51,624 bases of DNA from Zhenpiania hominis (GCF_014333425.1 NZ_JACRYT010000022.1:1-51624), one strand, 5' to 3'; numbered from the stretch's first letter, positions 16,856-24,496 are shown. Numbers and translations are program-made. The notes: generated by a model from the letters alone, not told the origin.

Positions 16856-17485
16856 ATGGCTAATTCATATCAGATAATAGATGAAAAAGCATGGGAAAGG
16901 GCAATGCACTGCGCCGTATTTAGAAACAGTGTTGAACCTGCTTTTTGTGTGACATTTGAAGCGGATATTACAAATTTTAGGCTCATGGTTAAGGAAGAAG
17001 GATTATCCTTTACATTAGCTATGGTATATGCAGTATGCAAATGTGCCAATCATATAGAGGCTTTTCGTTATCGCTTTGTAGATGGAAAAGTTGCCCTTTA
17101 TAACAAAATAGACACCGCCTTTACTTATTTGAATGAGGATACGGGCTTGTTCAAAGTAGTAAATGTTCCAATGTTAGATGATTTGAAAGAATACTGTGAG
17201 TTGGCAGCAAAAACAGCCAAAGAACAAAAAGTATATTTCACAGGGCCATTAGGAAACGATGTTTTCCAATGTTCTCCAATGCCTTGGGTTACATATACTC
17301 ATATATCACACACAAACTCAGGAAAGAAAGATAATGCAACACCTCTTTTTGATTGGGGAAAATATTATGAAAAAGATGGAAGAATCATGATTCCAATTTC
17401 CGTGCAGGCACATCATTCATTTGTAGATGGTGTGCATATCGGACAATTTGTGGAAGAACTGAAAAGACTTTTGAATGAATGCTAA
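16856..17485 (+). CDS. Chloramphenicol acetyltransferase-like protein (CatA family)
   Basis: A 209-aa protein of the classical trimeric CAT fold, which transfers acetyl from acetyl-CoA to a hydroxyl group. The active-site motif HHSFVDGVHIGQF (near residues 189-201) contains the catalytic histidine and the family Asp-Gly. Other family positions include AFRYRF and the TYTHIS stretch. The length is close to CatA enzymes (about 215 aa). GGAGGGG precedes the ATG and a good promoter lies upstream. Many close relatives in clostridia are housekeeping CAT-like proteins, so drug resistance should not be assumed. The gene is A/T-rich and next to a mobile-element relic, which fits acquisition. Confidence 0.85.
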   Translation: MANSYQIIDEKAWERAMHCAVFRNSVEPAFCVTFEADITNFRLMVKEEGLSFTLAMVYAVCKCANHIEAFRYRFVDGKVALYNKIDTAFTYLNEDTGLFKVVNVPMLDDLKEYCELAAKTAKEQKVYFTGPLGNDVFQCSPMPWVTYTHISHTNSGKKDNATPLFDWGKYYEKDGRIMIPISVQAHHSFVDGVHIGQFVEELKRLLNEC

Positions 17486-17511
17486 ATCTGAAGTTGTAAA
17501 GTGATAAACAG

Positions 17512-17673
17512 ATGGAAAATACCAGGAAAGAAGAATATGTTCTTTGCCCGCGTTGCAGGCAAGAAGTTTACAAAGAAGCGATTATATGCCCTTTCTGCAA
17601 GTTTGGTATTATGGCATGGCTCGAGGGAGGAGTGGATGAAAACGGAGAACCGATAAAAAATAAGTCTAAGTAA
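17512..17673 (+). CDS. Small zinc-ribbon protein
   Basis: A 53-aa open frame with two knuckles, CPRC (12-15) and CPFC (26-29), spaced as in a rubredoxin-like zinc ribbon. A short acidic-then-basic tail follows. It lies 26 bp after the CAT-like gene and 17 bp before the DUF3788 gene, on the same strand. The ribosome binding site is weak (AAGTGATAAACAG before the ATG). It may be translationally coupled to its neighbours. Function unknown. Confidence 0.6.
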   Translation: MENTRKEEYVLCPRCRQEVYKEAIICPFCKFGIMAWLEGGVDENGEPIKNKSK

Positions 17674-17690
17674 AAAATGGAGAAAAAATT

Positions 17691-18104
17691 ATGCTTGATA
17701 AAATACCTGATGCAGAGGAAATGACGGCGTTGGTAGGACGATCCTTATATGATGTATGGAATAAACTATGCGCTTTAATTGACGAAAAGTATGAAATGGA
17801 ACGGTTATGGAATCAAGGTGGAAAGGCATGGACCTATGAGTATAAATATCGTCGAGGTGGTAAAACGCTTTGTACGTTATATGCCAGAGAAAATTGTATA
17901 GGATTTATGATTATCTTTGGAAAAGACGAGAGAGCAAAATTTGAAACAGAACGTAATGATTATTCTCAACAAGTCCAGAAAATCTATGATGAAGCTAAAA
18001 CCTATCGAGATGGTAAATGGGTAATGTATGAACCGACCGATACATCAATGTTTCAAGATTTTATTAAATTACTAGGTATTAAAAGAAAGCCAAATAAAAA
18101 ATAA
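17691..18104 (+). CDS. DUF3788 family protein
   Basis: A 137-aa soluble protein. The series KAWTYEYKYRRGGKTLCTLYA (about 46-66; key residues W, Y, G-G, L) and the C-terminal KWVMYEP resemble DUF3788 proteins, which are often found near GNAT and GyrI-like genes. TGGAGA lies 9 nt before the ATG. Its role is unknown. It sits in a small same-strand group with the CAT-like and zinc-ribbon genes. Confidence 0.7.
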   Translation: MLDKIPDAEEMTALVGRSLYDVWNKLCALIDEKYEMERLWNQGGKAWTYEYKYRRGGKTLCTLYARENCIGFMIIFGKDERAKFETERNDYSQQVQKIYDEAKTYRDGKWVMYEPTDTSMFQDFIKLLGIKRKPNKK

Positions 18105-18118
18105 CAGCTATCATCCTG

Positions 18119-18194
18119 CGGTTGCAACCCTCTGTTGCGTAGTTGCAACCGTATTTTGGTTGTGTGCTATCGATAAAAACCGTATACTGATAGC
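18119..18194 (+). promoter_or_regulatory. Promoter and dyad operator region of the XRE-membrane regulator gene
   Basis: A promoter TTGTGT (18160-18165), 17 nt, TATACT (18183-18188) precedes the regulator gene. The arms GCTATC (18166-18171) and GATAGC (18189-18194) sit immediately after the -35 and -10 boxes. Upstream, GGTTGCAACC is followed 10 bp later by a second TTGCAACC copy (about 18119-18151). The layout suggests autoregulation by the encoded XRE protein. Confidence 0.6.
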
Positions 18195-18212
18195 GAAAAG
18201 GAGGACGCAGAT

Positions 18213-18953
18213 ATGACCTTTGGAGAAAAAATACAAAAGCTGCGGAAAGAAGCCGGGCTGTCACAGGAAGAACTATCCTACCAGCTAGGAGTATCCAGAC
18301 AGGCTATCAGCAAATGGGAACGTGACAATGGCTATCCAGAAACAGAAAAGATTGTTCGCATGAGTAAAATTTTTAATGTGACACTTGACTACTTATTGAA
18401 TGAGGATAGTATACAGACACCGGAAATTGTTGCGGAACAAGGAATCTATGTAAGCCGGGAAATGGCAGAGGGCTTCCTTTTGTATCAGAAACGAAAATTT
18501 CTTAAAATCGCGGTTGCCGTAGGTATGATGGTTGGAAGCCTTGCGCTCTCGTTTATGTTTTCAGATATTTCCATGCTCCTGTTTATGCTGATACTGATTA
18601 TAGGAATTATACTCTTGTTCTCTGTCAAATTAACAGATAATCCCTATAGAAAACTCTGGAAGGAACCGTTGTTGTTTGATAAGCTTGTAAAAGCAGAACT
18701 TAATACAACATACGCGGAGAAAAAGAAATTCCTGCAACTATTTAACTTACTCGGAATTGCCTTGATCGCATTAGGCTTTTTGTTTTTTCCGTTAATTGTT
18801 CCAGCAGAATTGATCTTCGCAGATACAGTTGCTCTCGCTACGGGAATGATTATTGCGGGAATCGGAACATTTTTATGCATCTATATGTCGGGGATTGTTC
18901 GAGCTTACCGATTGCTTATTATGAATGAAACTTATCAGCAGAAAAGAAAATGA
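18213..18953 (+). CDS. XRE-type helix-turn-helix regulator with membrane-spanning C-terminal part
   Basis: A 246-aa protein. Residues 1-65 are a classic XRE domain (LRKEAGLSQEELSYQLGVSR, QAISKWERDNGYPE). A linker leads to four hydrophobic segments at about 92-110, 112-130, 172-193 and 198-220, so the DNA-binding part is tethered to the membrane. Such fusions are common in clostridia and usually respond to envelope stress or control a neighbouring transporter. AAGGAGG lies 8 nt before the ATG. The lipoprotein gene starts 7 bp after its stop, so the pair is probably cotranscribed. The signal is unknown. Confidence 0.85.
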   Translation: MTFGEKIQKLRKEAGLSQEELSYQLGVSRQAISKWERDNGYPETEKIVRMSKIFNVTLDYLLNEDSIQTPEIVAEQGIYVSREMAEGFLLYQKRKFLKIAVAVGMMVGSLALSFMFSDISMLLFMLILIIGIILLFSVKLTDNPYRKLWKEPLLFDKLVKAELNTTYAEKKKFLQLFNLLGIALIALGFLFFPLIVPAELIFADTVALATGMIIAGIGTFLCIYMSGIVRAYRLLIMNETYQQKRK

Positions 18954-18960
18954 GGGCATT

Positions 18961-19398
18961 ATGAAAAAAATATGGATTATATTAGCGTTAATACTGACAC
19001 TTCTTTGTGGCTGTCAAGCCGACGAAAATACAAATGCTTTTGATTATGGGGATGATATTTCAAAAGCGCAGGAAATAGCTGTTATCTCTCCCAATACATC
19101 GGAAGTTATTGAGACAATTACTTCCAAAGAAGGTATTGAGAATTTTGTTCACTCTCTGGATTTTGAGCAGTGGAAATTGACATCGTTACCAGATGAAGCT
19201 ATAGAAATCGGTTCTTTTGGGTTAGCGCAAGAAGAGACGATCAAATTGGGACAAACGGATACGGATGGAACTTTCTCTGATATTGCGACGATTACCTTAT
19301 ATGAGAATTCCTATATCAGATTTGAGGTTAGTGATTTGGTCATGGATTTTGAAGTGAGTGAGGGTACTGCTGATTATTTGAGTGGATATTTTGAATAA
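18961..19398 (+). CDS. Putative lipoprotein
   Basis: A 145-aa exported protein. A basic start (MKK) and a hydrophobic stretch lead to a lipobox-like LLCGC with the lipidated cysteine near residue 18. The mature part is acidic and has no recognised family, with a beta-rich look in the second half. GAGGG lies 6 nt before the ATG and the gene is coupled to the upstream XRE-membrane regulator. It may act as the outer-face partner of that regulator; this is inference. An alternative start 36 bp upstream is inside the preceding gene and is not preferred. Confidence 0.7.
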   Translation: MKKIWIILALILTLLCGCQADENTNAFDYGDDISKAQEIAVISPNTSEVIETITSKEGIENFVHSLDFEQWKLTSLPDEAIEIGSFGLAQEETIKLGQTDTDGTFSDIATITLYENSYIRFEVSDLVMDFEVSEGTADYLSGYFE

Positions 19399-19718
19399 CA
19401 TTGGTTGGAATGACAGCAGGTGTCGCCAGAGAAAAGGAAAAACGTGATTTGGCATTCCATTTTTTTCGAACATCTTTTCTATTACAGAACGTATTCCGGA
19501 AGTTTTCTCAAAAAATATTTGCGGATAAGGCTTTGTTTCTGACAGGTCAATCGTATGGCGGTTTGACGTTTGTGGATGGCAGGACAAATCTTGTGAAACA
19601 GACGCTACACATTTTAAGGAAGAATATATTTTTTATTGTACGCGAATGCTATTTATAGTAAAATATAATCGGTTTCAAAAAATGAAAAAAAATAAAGTTT
19701 TGAAAGTAAGAGGGCTAT
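19399..19718 (+). other. Gap with promoter of the second DUF4143 ATPase gene
   Basis: No believable gene is visible in this 320-bp stretch. Near its end TTGTAC (19636-19641), a 17-nt spacer and TAAAAT (19659-19664) form a fair sigma-A promoter for the downstream ATPase. Confidence 0.5.
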
Positions 19719-20921
19719 ATGAAAATCATTTCCAGGCCATATTATATGGAGCGCCTTTTTAATTTAAAAGACACTCCTGATATTAAAATCATTACGGGAG
19801 TAAGGCGCTGCGGAAAATCAAGACTTCTTGCCGCGTTTATTGAAAAAGTTAAACTTGATAAGGATGCAAATATCATATTCATTGACTTTATGGATTTGAA
19901 ATATGAAACACTGAAGGAATACCATGCTTTCTATGACTACGTAGAGAGTAAATATGAAAGTGGGAAGAAAAATTATCTTTTTGTGGATGAAGTACAGATG
20001 TGCAGCGGCTTTGAACTTGCAATCAACAGTCTGCATGCAAAAGAAAAATATGATATTTATATTACCGGCTCAAATGCTTTTTTGTTGAGCGCGGATCTTG
20101 CAACACTGTTTACAGGAAGATATATGGAGATCCATGTGTTTCCCTTTAGCTTTAAAGAGTATTGCGCGTATTACGACACAGAAAAAGATGTGGATAAGCT
20201 GTTTGATGATTATGTGCTGCAGGGAGGATTGTCCGGATCGTATCTCTATAAAAATACGCAGAATAGGATGGGGTATATAAGAGAAGTTTATGATACGATT
20301 CTCCATCGCGATTTGATACAGAAATATAATTTACCTGATACGGTTGTCCTTGATATGCTCTCAGAGTATCTGATGGATAATATCAGTAATCTAACTTCGC
20401 CTAACAGAATCAGCAATACGTTGCAGTCGAATCAAGTTGCCACAAATCATGTGACGATAGGAAAGTATATAAAGTACCTTTGTAGTGCATTTCTGTTTTA
20501 TGATATCAGAAGATATGATATACGCGGGAAGAAATATCTCCAGACATCGGAGAAATATTATCTCTGTGATACCGGTTTGAGACAGGCAGTTTTGGGAACA
20601 CGGAATATGGATTACGGCCGGGTATATGAGAATATCATATGTCTTGAACTTTTGAGAAGAGGCTACGAAGTATATGTTGGTAAATTGTACAAAAAAGAAA
20701 TAGACTTTGTTGCAAAAAAAAGGAATGAGTTACTGTATATTCAGGTCAGCGATGATATCAGCAGCGAAAAAACCTTTCAAAGAGAGTATGAACCTTTGCT
20801 GAGTATTAAGGACGCATACCCGAAAATGATTCTTGCCAGAACAAAGCATGAGACATACACATATGAGGGGATTCTTATAAAAGATATTTCTCGATGGTTA
20901 TTTGGCAATGAAAATTTGTAA
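19719..20921 (+). CDS. ATP-binding protein, AAA_14 + DUF4143 (second copy)
   Basis: A 400-aa ATPase of the same family as the gene at 2016 but only distantly similar to it. Walker A GVRRCGKS is at 27-34 and Walker B YLFVDEVQ at 86-93. The sensor-like [10 protein letters not shown] follows at about 114-123. The C-terminal nuclease-like motif is KKEIDFVAK followed by LLYIQVS, so the second catalytic lysine position of PD-(D/E)XK is altered (QVS in place of EVK). AAGTAAGAGGG precedes the ATG. It lies directly upstream of the type III toxin-antitoxin promoter, but nothing shows that it belongs to that system. Confidence 0.85.
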   Translation: MKIISRPYYMERLFNLKDTPDIKIITGVRRCGKSRLLAAFIEKVKLDKDANIIFIDFMDLKYETLKEYHAFYDYVESKYESGKKNYLFVDEVQMCSGFELAINSLHAKEKYDIYITGSNAFLLSADLATLFTGRYMEIHVFPFSFKEYCAYYDTEKDVDKLFDDYVLQGGLSGSYLYKNTQNRMGYIREVYDTILHRDLIQKYNLPDTVVLDMLSEYLMDNISNLTSPNRISNTLQSNQVATNHVTIGKYIKYLCSAFLFYDIRRYDIRGKKYLQTSEKYYLCDTGLRQAVLGTRNMDYGRVYENIICLELLRRGYEVYVGKLYKKEIDFVAKKRNELLYIQVSDDISSEKTFQREYEPLLSIKDAYPKMILARTKHETYTYEGILIKDISRWLFGNENL

Positions 20922-20935
20922 TTCTTAATAAAAGA

Positions 20936-20964
20936 TTGACATAATTTCAGTTCATACGTATAAT
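20936..20964 (+). promoter_or_regulatory. Consensus sigma-A promoter of the type III antitoxin RNA
   Basis: TTGACA (20936-20941), exactly 17 nt, and TATAAT (20959-20964) give a perfect consensus. Strong transcription from about 20971 is expected, as an RNA antitoxin needs. Confidence 0.92.
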
Positions 20965-20970
20965 AATAAC

Positions 20971-21136
20971 AAGAGAAGTATCATCGTAGATGATGACGAG
21001 TGACGGTTCCGACTCGTCGGTAAACAAAAAATAACCGAGCGATGATGACGAGTGACGGTTCCGACTCGTCGGTAAACAAAAAATAACCGAGCGATGATAT
21101 ATCTACGAGAGGAATTATTCCTCTCGTTTGTTTTTT
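20971..21136 (+). ncRNA. Type III antitoxin RNA with two tandem 52-nt pseudoknot repeats
   Basis: Two identical 52-bp units (20989-21040 and 21041-21092) are followed by a 6-bp start of a third. Each can form an H-type pseudoknot. In unit 1, stem GACGAGT/ACTCGTC is at 20995-21001 and 21012-21018. Its loop CGGTT (21004-21008) can pair with AACCG (21033-21037) across an A-rich linker. Flanking TATCATCG (20979-20986) and CGATGATA (21092-21099) can close the whole array. A perfect promoter precedes it and a terminator follows, then the toxin gene. This is the layout of ToxIN/CptIN/TenpIN systems, in which the toxin RNase cuts the precursor into units that bind and inhibit it. Confidence 0.85.
21106..21136 (+). 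terminator. Terminator between antitoxin RNA and toxin gene
   Basis: The 9-bp arms CGAGAGGAA and TTCCTCTCG with a TTA loop run into TTTGTTTTTT. In type III systems such a terminator lets only some polymerases reach the toxin gene. Confidence 0.92.
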
Positions 21137-21151
21137 GTAGGAGCTTTTATA

Positions 21152-21634
21152 ATGGATGCGGATAAGTTTGATTACCAGGTGTATAAATTATCAAAATCTT
21201 TTTTTGCTCAATTTATTGGCAAGAAAGATTCAGAAATTTTATTAAAGGAACAAAGACCATATAATTGCCTTTTGATTGAAACAAAATGGGAATACTTTAT
21301 ATGTATTCCATATAGAACTGAAATAAGACATCAGGAAGCATATCTGTTTAAGCATACAAAGCGTTCCAAATCCCATTGCTCAGGGCTTGACTACAGTAAA
21401 ATGATAATATTAGAGGATCTGTCATATATAGATTCCAGCCCTGCCATTGTTGACCCCGATGAGTTTACAGAAACAAGGAAAAATATAAATAAAATTGTGA
21501 AACAAGCCAATGCGTATTTAGATACATATATAAATCATTGTAATGGTAAAAAGGTATTACCGGAAGCTACATTTAGAAGAAAATATAGATATTCTACACT
21601 TAAAAATTTCCATGATATATTGGGTATAAAGTAG
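21152..21634 (+). CDS. Type III toxin-antitoxin system toxin (CptN/TenpN group endoribonuclease)
   Basis: A 160-aa protein resembling CptN/TenpN-type toxins, single-domain endoribonucleases of the ToxN superfamily. Motifs seen are RPYN (35-38), FICIPYRT (49-56), KRSKSH...SGLDYSK (70-83), IVDPDEF (99-105) and the C-terminal KYRYSTLKNFHDILG (144-158). TAGGAG lies about 9 nt before the chosen ATG. The eight-codon extension to 21128 starts inside the terminator U-tract and is rejected. It should cut mRNA and its own antitoxin precursor, and be held inactive by the pseudoknot RNA. Such systems stabilise replicons or give phage defence. Assignment to the exact subfamily is uncertain. Confidence 0.85.
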   Translation: MDADKFDYQVYKLSKSFFAQFIGKKDSEILLKEQRPYNCLLIETKWEYFICIPYRTEIRHQEAYLFKHTKRSKSHCSGLDYSKMIILEDLSYIDSSPAIVDPDEFTETRKNINKIVKQANAYLDTYINHCNGKKVLPEATFRRKYRYSTLKNFHDILGIK

Positions 21635-21717
21635 AAAAGGAATTAATTGGGGATAGAATAGGGGATGAATGAAATGAAAAGGACTGAAAACAAATTCTTA
21701 CAGATATCCCTGGAAGG

Positions 21718-21896
21718 TGTCCAATTTTTAAAATTTCCTCCATTTGGACACGTTTTTTGAGGAAGCCCGGCTGGAAGAGGGAAGATTTTTTCGCCAAACA
21801 GCCCGTAATCGCCTCAAACAGGCAGAAAAAACAGGTGATTAAATATACAGACACCAAAAAACGTGTCCAAAATCGAAGTGATTTGCAAATTGGACA
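21718..21896. repeat. 179-bp palindromic element with double-arm inverted ends
   Basis: The outer arms TGTCCAATTT (21718-21727) and AAATTGGACA (21887-21896) and the perfect 17-bp inner arms TTTGGACACGTTTTTTG (21743-21759) and CAAAAAACGTGTCCAAA (21855-21871) are inverted repeats. The roughly 95-bp centre has no gene. It fills the space between the toxin and the GyrI-like gene. A MITE-like element or a large RNA hairpin are both possible. Confidence 0.65.
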
Positions 21897-21989
21897 ATTT
21901 TTGAAGGAATGACGGAGAGACCTGTATGCGTTAAGTTTTAATCCGTTATAATGATGGAAATATTGAGTCGCAGAAAAGGAGATAGAGCA

Positions 21990-22622
21990 ATGGCGTTTGA
22001 TTACAAGAAAGAATACAAGGAATTTTATATGCCGAAAAATAAGCCGTCTATCGTCACAGTGCCGGATATGAACTTTATAGCGGTGAGAGGCCAGGGCGAT
22101 CCGAATGCGGAGGATGGTGAGTACAAGCAGTCCATCGGGCTTTTGTATGGCATTGCCTTTACCATCAAGATGAGTAAAAAAGGCGATCATCGGATTGAAG
22201 GGTATTTTGATTATGTGGTGCCGCCGCTGGAGGGCTTTTGGTGGCAGGAAGGGACAGAGGGCATCGACTATGCGCATAAGGAAAGACTTCAGTGGATCTC
22301 GGTCATTCGGCTGCCCGATTTTGTCACAAAGGAAGATTTTGACTGGGCGGTTGAAGAAGCCACAAGGAAAAAGAAAACGGATTATTCAAAGGTGGAGTTT
22401 TTCACTTATGACGAGGGCTTGTGTGTACAGTCCATGCACATCGGCCCATACGACGATGAACCCAAGACGGTTGCGCGCATGCACGAGTTTATGGAACAGG
22501 AAGGGTACGCGCTGGATATTACCGATCAGCGCATGCACCATGAAATCTATCTTTCCGATGCAAGAAGGGTGGCGCCCGAGAAACGGAAAACCGTGATCCG
22601 GCATCCGATAAGGAAGGTGTGA
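21990..22622 (+). CDS. GyrI-like small-molecule-binding domain protein
   Basis: A 210-aa protein of the GyrI/SOUL-like effector-binding fold, related to the ligand-binding half of MerR/AraC regulators but without a DNA-binding domain. Typical features are FIAVRGQGDPN (about 27-37), the duplicated beta-alpha halves, and the C-terminal SMHIGPYDDEPKTVARMHEF (about 151-170) and HHEIYLSDARR motifs. AAAGGAG lies 9 nt before ATG 21990, so the 13-codon upstream extension is rejected. Proteins of this group bind or hydrolyse small xenobiotics. The GNAT gene starts 10 bp downstream and is probably cotranscribed. Confidence 0.85.
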   Translation: MAFDYKKEYKEFYMPKNKPSIVTVPDMNFIAVRGQGDPNAEDGEYKQSIGLLYGIAFTIKMSKKGDHRIEGYFDYVVPPLEGFWWQEGTEGIDYAHKERLQWISVIRLPDFVTKEDFDWAVEEATRKKKTDYSKVEFFTYDEGLCVQSMHIGPYDDEPKTVARMHEFMEQEGYALDITDQRMHHEIYLSDARRVAPEKRKTVIRHPIRKV

Positions 22623-22632
22623 GGGGAATCAA

Positions 22633-23169
22633 ATGGAAATCAGACGAATTCGTCCAGGCGACAGCCGAATGGACATCAGCAGGATCTATGAAGAAAGCTG
22701 GAAAAGCGCGTATAAGGGAATTGTCCCGCAGACCTATCTGGATTCGATACCAAAAGGGCGCTGGGCGCCGTATTTGGATCAGCCGGATTGGCATACGCTG
22801 ATCTGCATCGAAGGAGGCCATATTATTGGAACAACAAGTTTCTGCAAGTCCCGGTTTGAACAGTTTGCATCATGGGGAGAGATTATATCCCTCTACCTTC
22901 TGCCCCAATATGTAGGCAGGGGATATGGCAAAGCCCTGCTGAAAGCCGCGATTCGTGAATTGAAAGAAATGGGGTTTCACGATGTTTTCCTGTGGGTGTT
23001 GGAGGAAAACCATCGTGCGCGACTGTTTTATGAGAAAATGGGATTCTTGTTTTCCGGCAATTTTATGGAGGATTCGATTGGTGGAAAAACTTTGCGGGAA
23101 GTGCGGTATACGTATTCTCCGGATCTCTCTGGCAGTGCGGAAAGCGAACTTTGCCGTCAGGAGGTATGA
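22633..23169 (+). CDS. GNAT family N-acetyltransferase with aberrant C-terminus
   Basis: A 178-aa GCN5-type acetyltransferase. The acetyl-CoA loop is seen in LLPQYVGRGYGKALL (about 93-107) and the C-terminal strand in ARLFYEKMGF (about 133-142). The substrate is unknown. GAGGGG lies 7 nt before the ATG. After REVRYTYS the last 15 or so residues look unrelated to the family. They overlap, in another frame, a fragment of a second GNAT gene. This suggests that a deletion joined two neighbouring acetyltransferase genes and gave this one a new tail. The fold core is intact, so activity is possible. Confidence 0.8.
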   Translation: MEIRRIRPGDSRMDISRIYEESWKSAYKGIVPQTYLDSIPKGRWAPYLDQPDWHTLICIEGGHIIGTTSFCKSRFEQFASWGEIISLYLLPQYVGRGYGKALLKAAIRELKEMGFHDVFLWVLEENHRARLFYEKMGFLFSGNFMEDSIGGKTLREVRYTYSPDLSGSAESELCRQEV

Positions 23170-23233
23170 AAAAGTCGGATTTAAGGCAATGGAAGAAACC
23201 GCGCAGAAATGTATTATGGTGCGTAAATTATGA
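23141..23233 (+). pseudogene. C-terminal fragment of a second GNAT acetyltransferase
   Basis: Read in the +1 frame relative to the gene before it, this stretch gives KANFAVRRYEKVGFKA followed by a tail ending IMVRKL. That is the usual last helix and strand of a GNAT protein. No start codon or N-terminal part is present. Confidence 0.6.
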
Positions 23234-23397
23234 AGGGGAGCGGCAGGCACTTTCGAAATGGGCAAGGTCTGTTCGCTCCGGATTCCACAATTAGGAACGT
23301 TGTGATGTGTTTCGCCGGCGGCGCGCTGTTTCGTATGGGACTCGGCGCAATCAGCAGCAAGGTGTTGCAGAAAACAAGTCTGGGATACAAGATATAG
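23230..23397 (+). CDS. Possible 55-aa protein or gene remnant
   Basis: An open frame starting at an ATGA overlap with the stop of the GNAT fragment. It encodes a basic start and a small hydrophobic patch (MCFAGGALFRMGLGAI, about 31-46). I recognise no family, and there is no ribosome binding site of note. In this decayed stretch it is most likely another gene remnant. Confidence 0.25.
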   Translation: MKGSGRHFRNGQGLFAPDSTIRNVVMCFAGGALFRMGLGAISSKVLQKTSLGYKI

Positions 23398-23503
23398 AGA
23401 TAGAAGAATGAAAAGGACTCCCGCAAACCAAGAGGCATAAAAATAGCGATTTTGCGGTAAAATAAAAGAATAAAAACAGCGATTTTGTAGAGGGAGTCAA
23501 TCT
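23398..23503. repeat. Short direct repeat upstream of the ATPase wreck
   Basis: TAAAAATAGCGATTTTGC (from 23439) and TAAAAACAGCGATTTTGT (from 23471) are near-identical units about 32 bp apart, in an otherwise A/T-rich gap. No gene is visible. Confidence 0.45.
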
Positions 23504-23898
23504 ATGTTTAAAAGGAAAAATTTTTGATGAAGTTCAGTTGTGTCCGCTTGCTCGTCAGGCGATAAAATCTCTTGTTAAAGATTCACAGATATGATTATAT
23601 AGAGACGGGTTCCCTGATTTCCATTAAACGGAATGTAAAAGATATACTGATTCCCAGCGAAGAACGTAAAATAGAAAGGACCCGTCGGAATTATGAAATC
23701 GACTTCCTGCTGGCGAGAAGAAACAAAATCTGTCCAATTGAAGTCAAATCATCCGGATACAAAACACACTCATCGCTGGATGCTTTTTCGCAAAAGTTTT
23801 CCGATCGGATCCTTCATAAATATCTGGTTTATACAAAGGAGCTGGGAAAAGACGAGGATATCATTTGTCTGCCAATCTACATGGTTCCCTTTTTATAA
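23504..23898 (+). pseudogene. Decayed AAA_14/DUF4143 ATPase gene
   Basis: Three conserved blocks of the family survive out of frame or with the middle missing. First is a Walker B-like IFDEVQLCPLARQAIKSLVKD (from about 23518). After a frameshift near 23580 comes the sensor block YDYIETGSLISIKRN. Finally there is the C-terminal nuclease-like RTRRNYEIDFLLARR...PIEVKSS...LVYTKEL. The Walker A region and most of DUF4143 are deleted. It is closer in motif style to the copy at 2016 than to the one at 19719. Confidence 0.8.
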
Positions 23899-23913
23899 TC
23901 AAAAAATGAGTCA

Positions 23914-23942
23914 GAAGGCCAGGTGGCTTTCTGGCTTTTTTT
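23914..23942 (+). terminator. Terminator-like hairpin after the ATPase wreck
   Basis: The arms AAGGCCAG and CTGGCTTT (one G-U pair) enclose GTGGCTTT and run into a T-tract. It lies between convergent units. Confidence 0.6.
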
Positions 23943-23988
23943 CAGCGGAATACGGAGTGGAAACAGGTTCCCGCAAACGGGCAGAAGC

Positions 23989-24369
23989 CTATTTGCGGGA
24001 ATTGCCGTCTTTGTCAGAATTTTTTTCCGGATCCGCTTTGTCCAGGCAGGCGAAGAGAAAGGTCTTAACGGCTTTAGCCGCAAGAGCCCTGTTCTCCTCG
24101 GAAAGTTCGAAAAGCCAGTCGAGGAGTTGTGTCAGAGAAAACGCCGCCTGGATTTCCTCTTCGGAAAACGAAAGCAGAGAAAGGGGATTGACATCCAGTT
24201 TTTCCGCGATCAATTCCACTGTGGCGAGGGTGGGATTGCTCTTTCCCTTCAGGATGTCCTGCAAAGAGGATCGGGAAATGGAAAGTTCGTCTGCGAATTC
24301 AGTAAGAGAATGATTGCTGCGTTCAAAGATTGTCTTCATATTAACTGCAAAATTTTCGCGAAGATTCAT
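23989..24369 (-). CDS. XRE family transcriptional regulator
   Basis: A 126-aa protein with an N-terminal XRE helix-turn-helix (SLTEFADELSISRSSLQDILKGKSNPTLAT, about 20-49). An alpha-helical acidic C-terminal half follows that may mediate dimerisation. The repressor-like spacing KSNPTLATVELIAEKL is typical. GGAGG lies 7 nt before the ATG chosen (MNLRENF). An ATG two codons upstream would be too close to the site. It is divergent from the YjjG-like gene, and the dyads in the 158-bp gap are candidates for its operator. Confidence 0.85.
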   Translation of the reverse strand: MNLRENFAVNMKTIFERSNHSLTEFADELSISRSSLQDILKGKSNPTLATVELIAEKLDVNPLSLLSFSEEEIQAAFSLTQLLDWLFELSEENRALAAKAVKTFLFACLDKADPEKNSDKDGNSRK

Positions 24370-24428
24370 AAACATTCCTCCATTACTATTTTATAGTAGA
24401 TGGATCTAACCAAAAATGACAGGCTGAA

Positions 24429-24496
24429 ATACTGGTATTTCGTACCGATATACTGGCCGCCAGACCTTTTACAAACGATAAGGAACACAGTATAAT
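24429..24496 (+). promoter_or_regulatory. Promoter and possible operator upstream of the HAD phosphatase gene
   Basis: TTTACA (24468-24473), 17 nt, TATAAT (24491-24496) is a good sigma-A promoter. Just upstream are two ATACTGG copies (24429-24435, 24450-24456) around the dyad GGTA-TTTCG-TACC (24434-24446). They could be bound by the divergently encoded XRE protein. Confidence 0.6.

Noticed and set aside
19401..19658. An 85-aa frame in the gap before the second DUF4143 ATPase
   Set aside because: No ribosome binding site, no family resemblance, and its end overlaps the promoter of the next gene.
20989..21098. CRISPR array
   Set aside because: Only two directly adjoining identical units without spacers; promoter, pseudoknot pairing, terminator and toxin gene fit a type III antitoxin instead.
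16181..24000. Integrative element inserted at the tRNA-fMet gene
   Set aside because: No integrase and no repeated tRNA 3' end downstream were seen; the tRNA operon ends in its own intact terminator.
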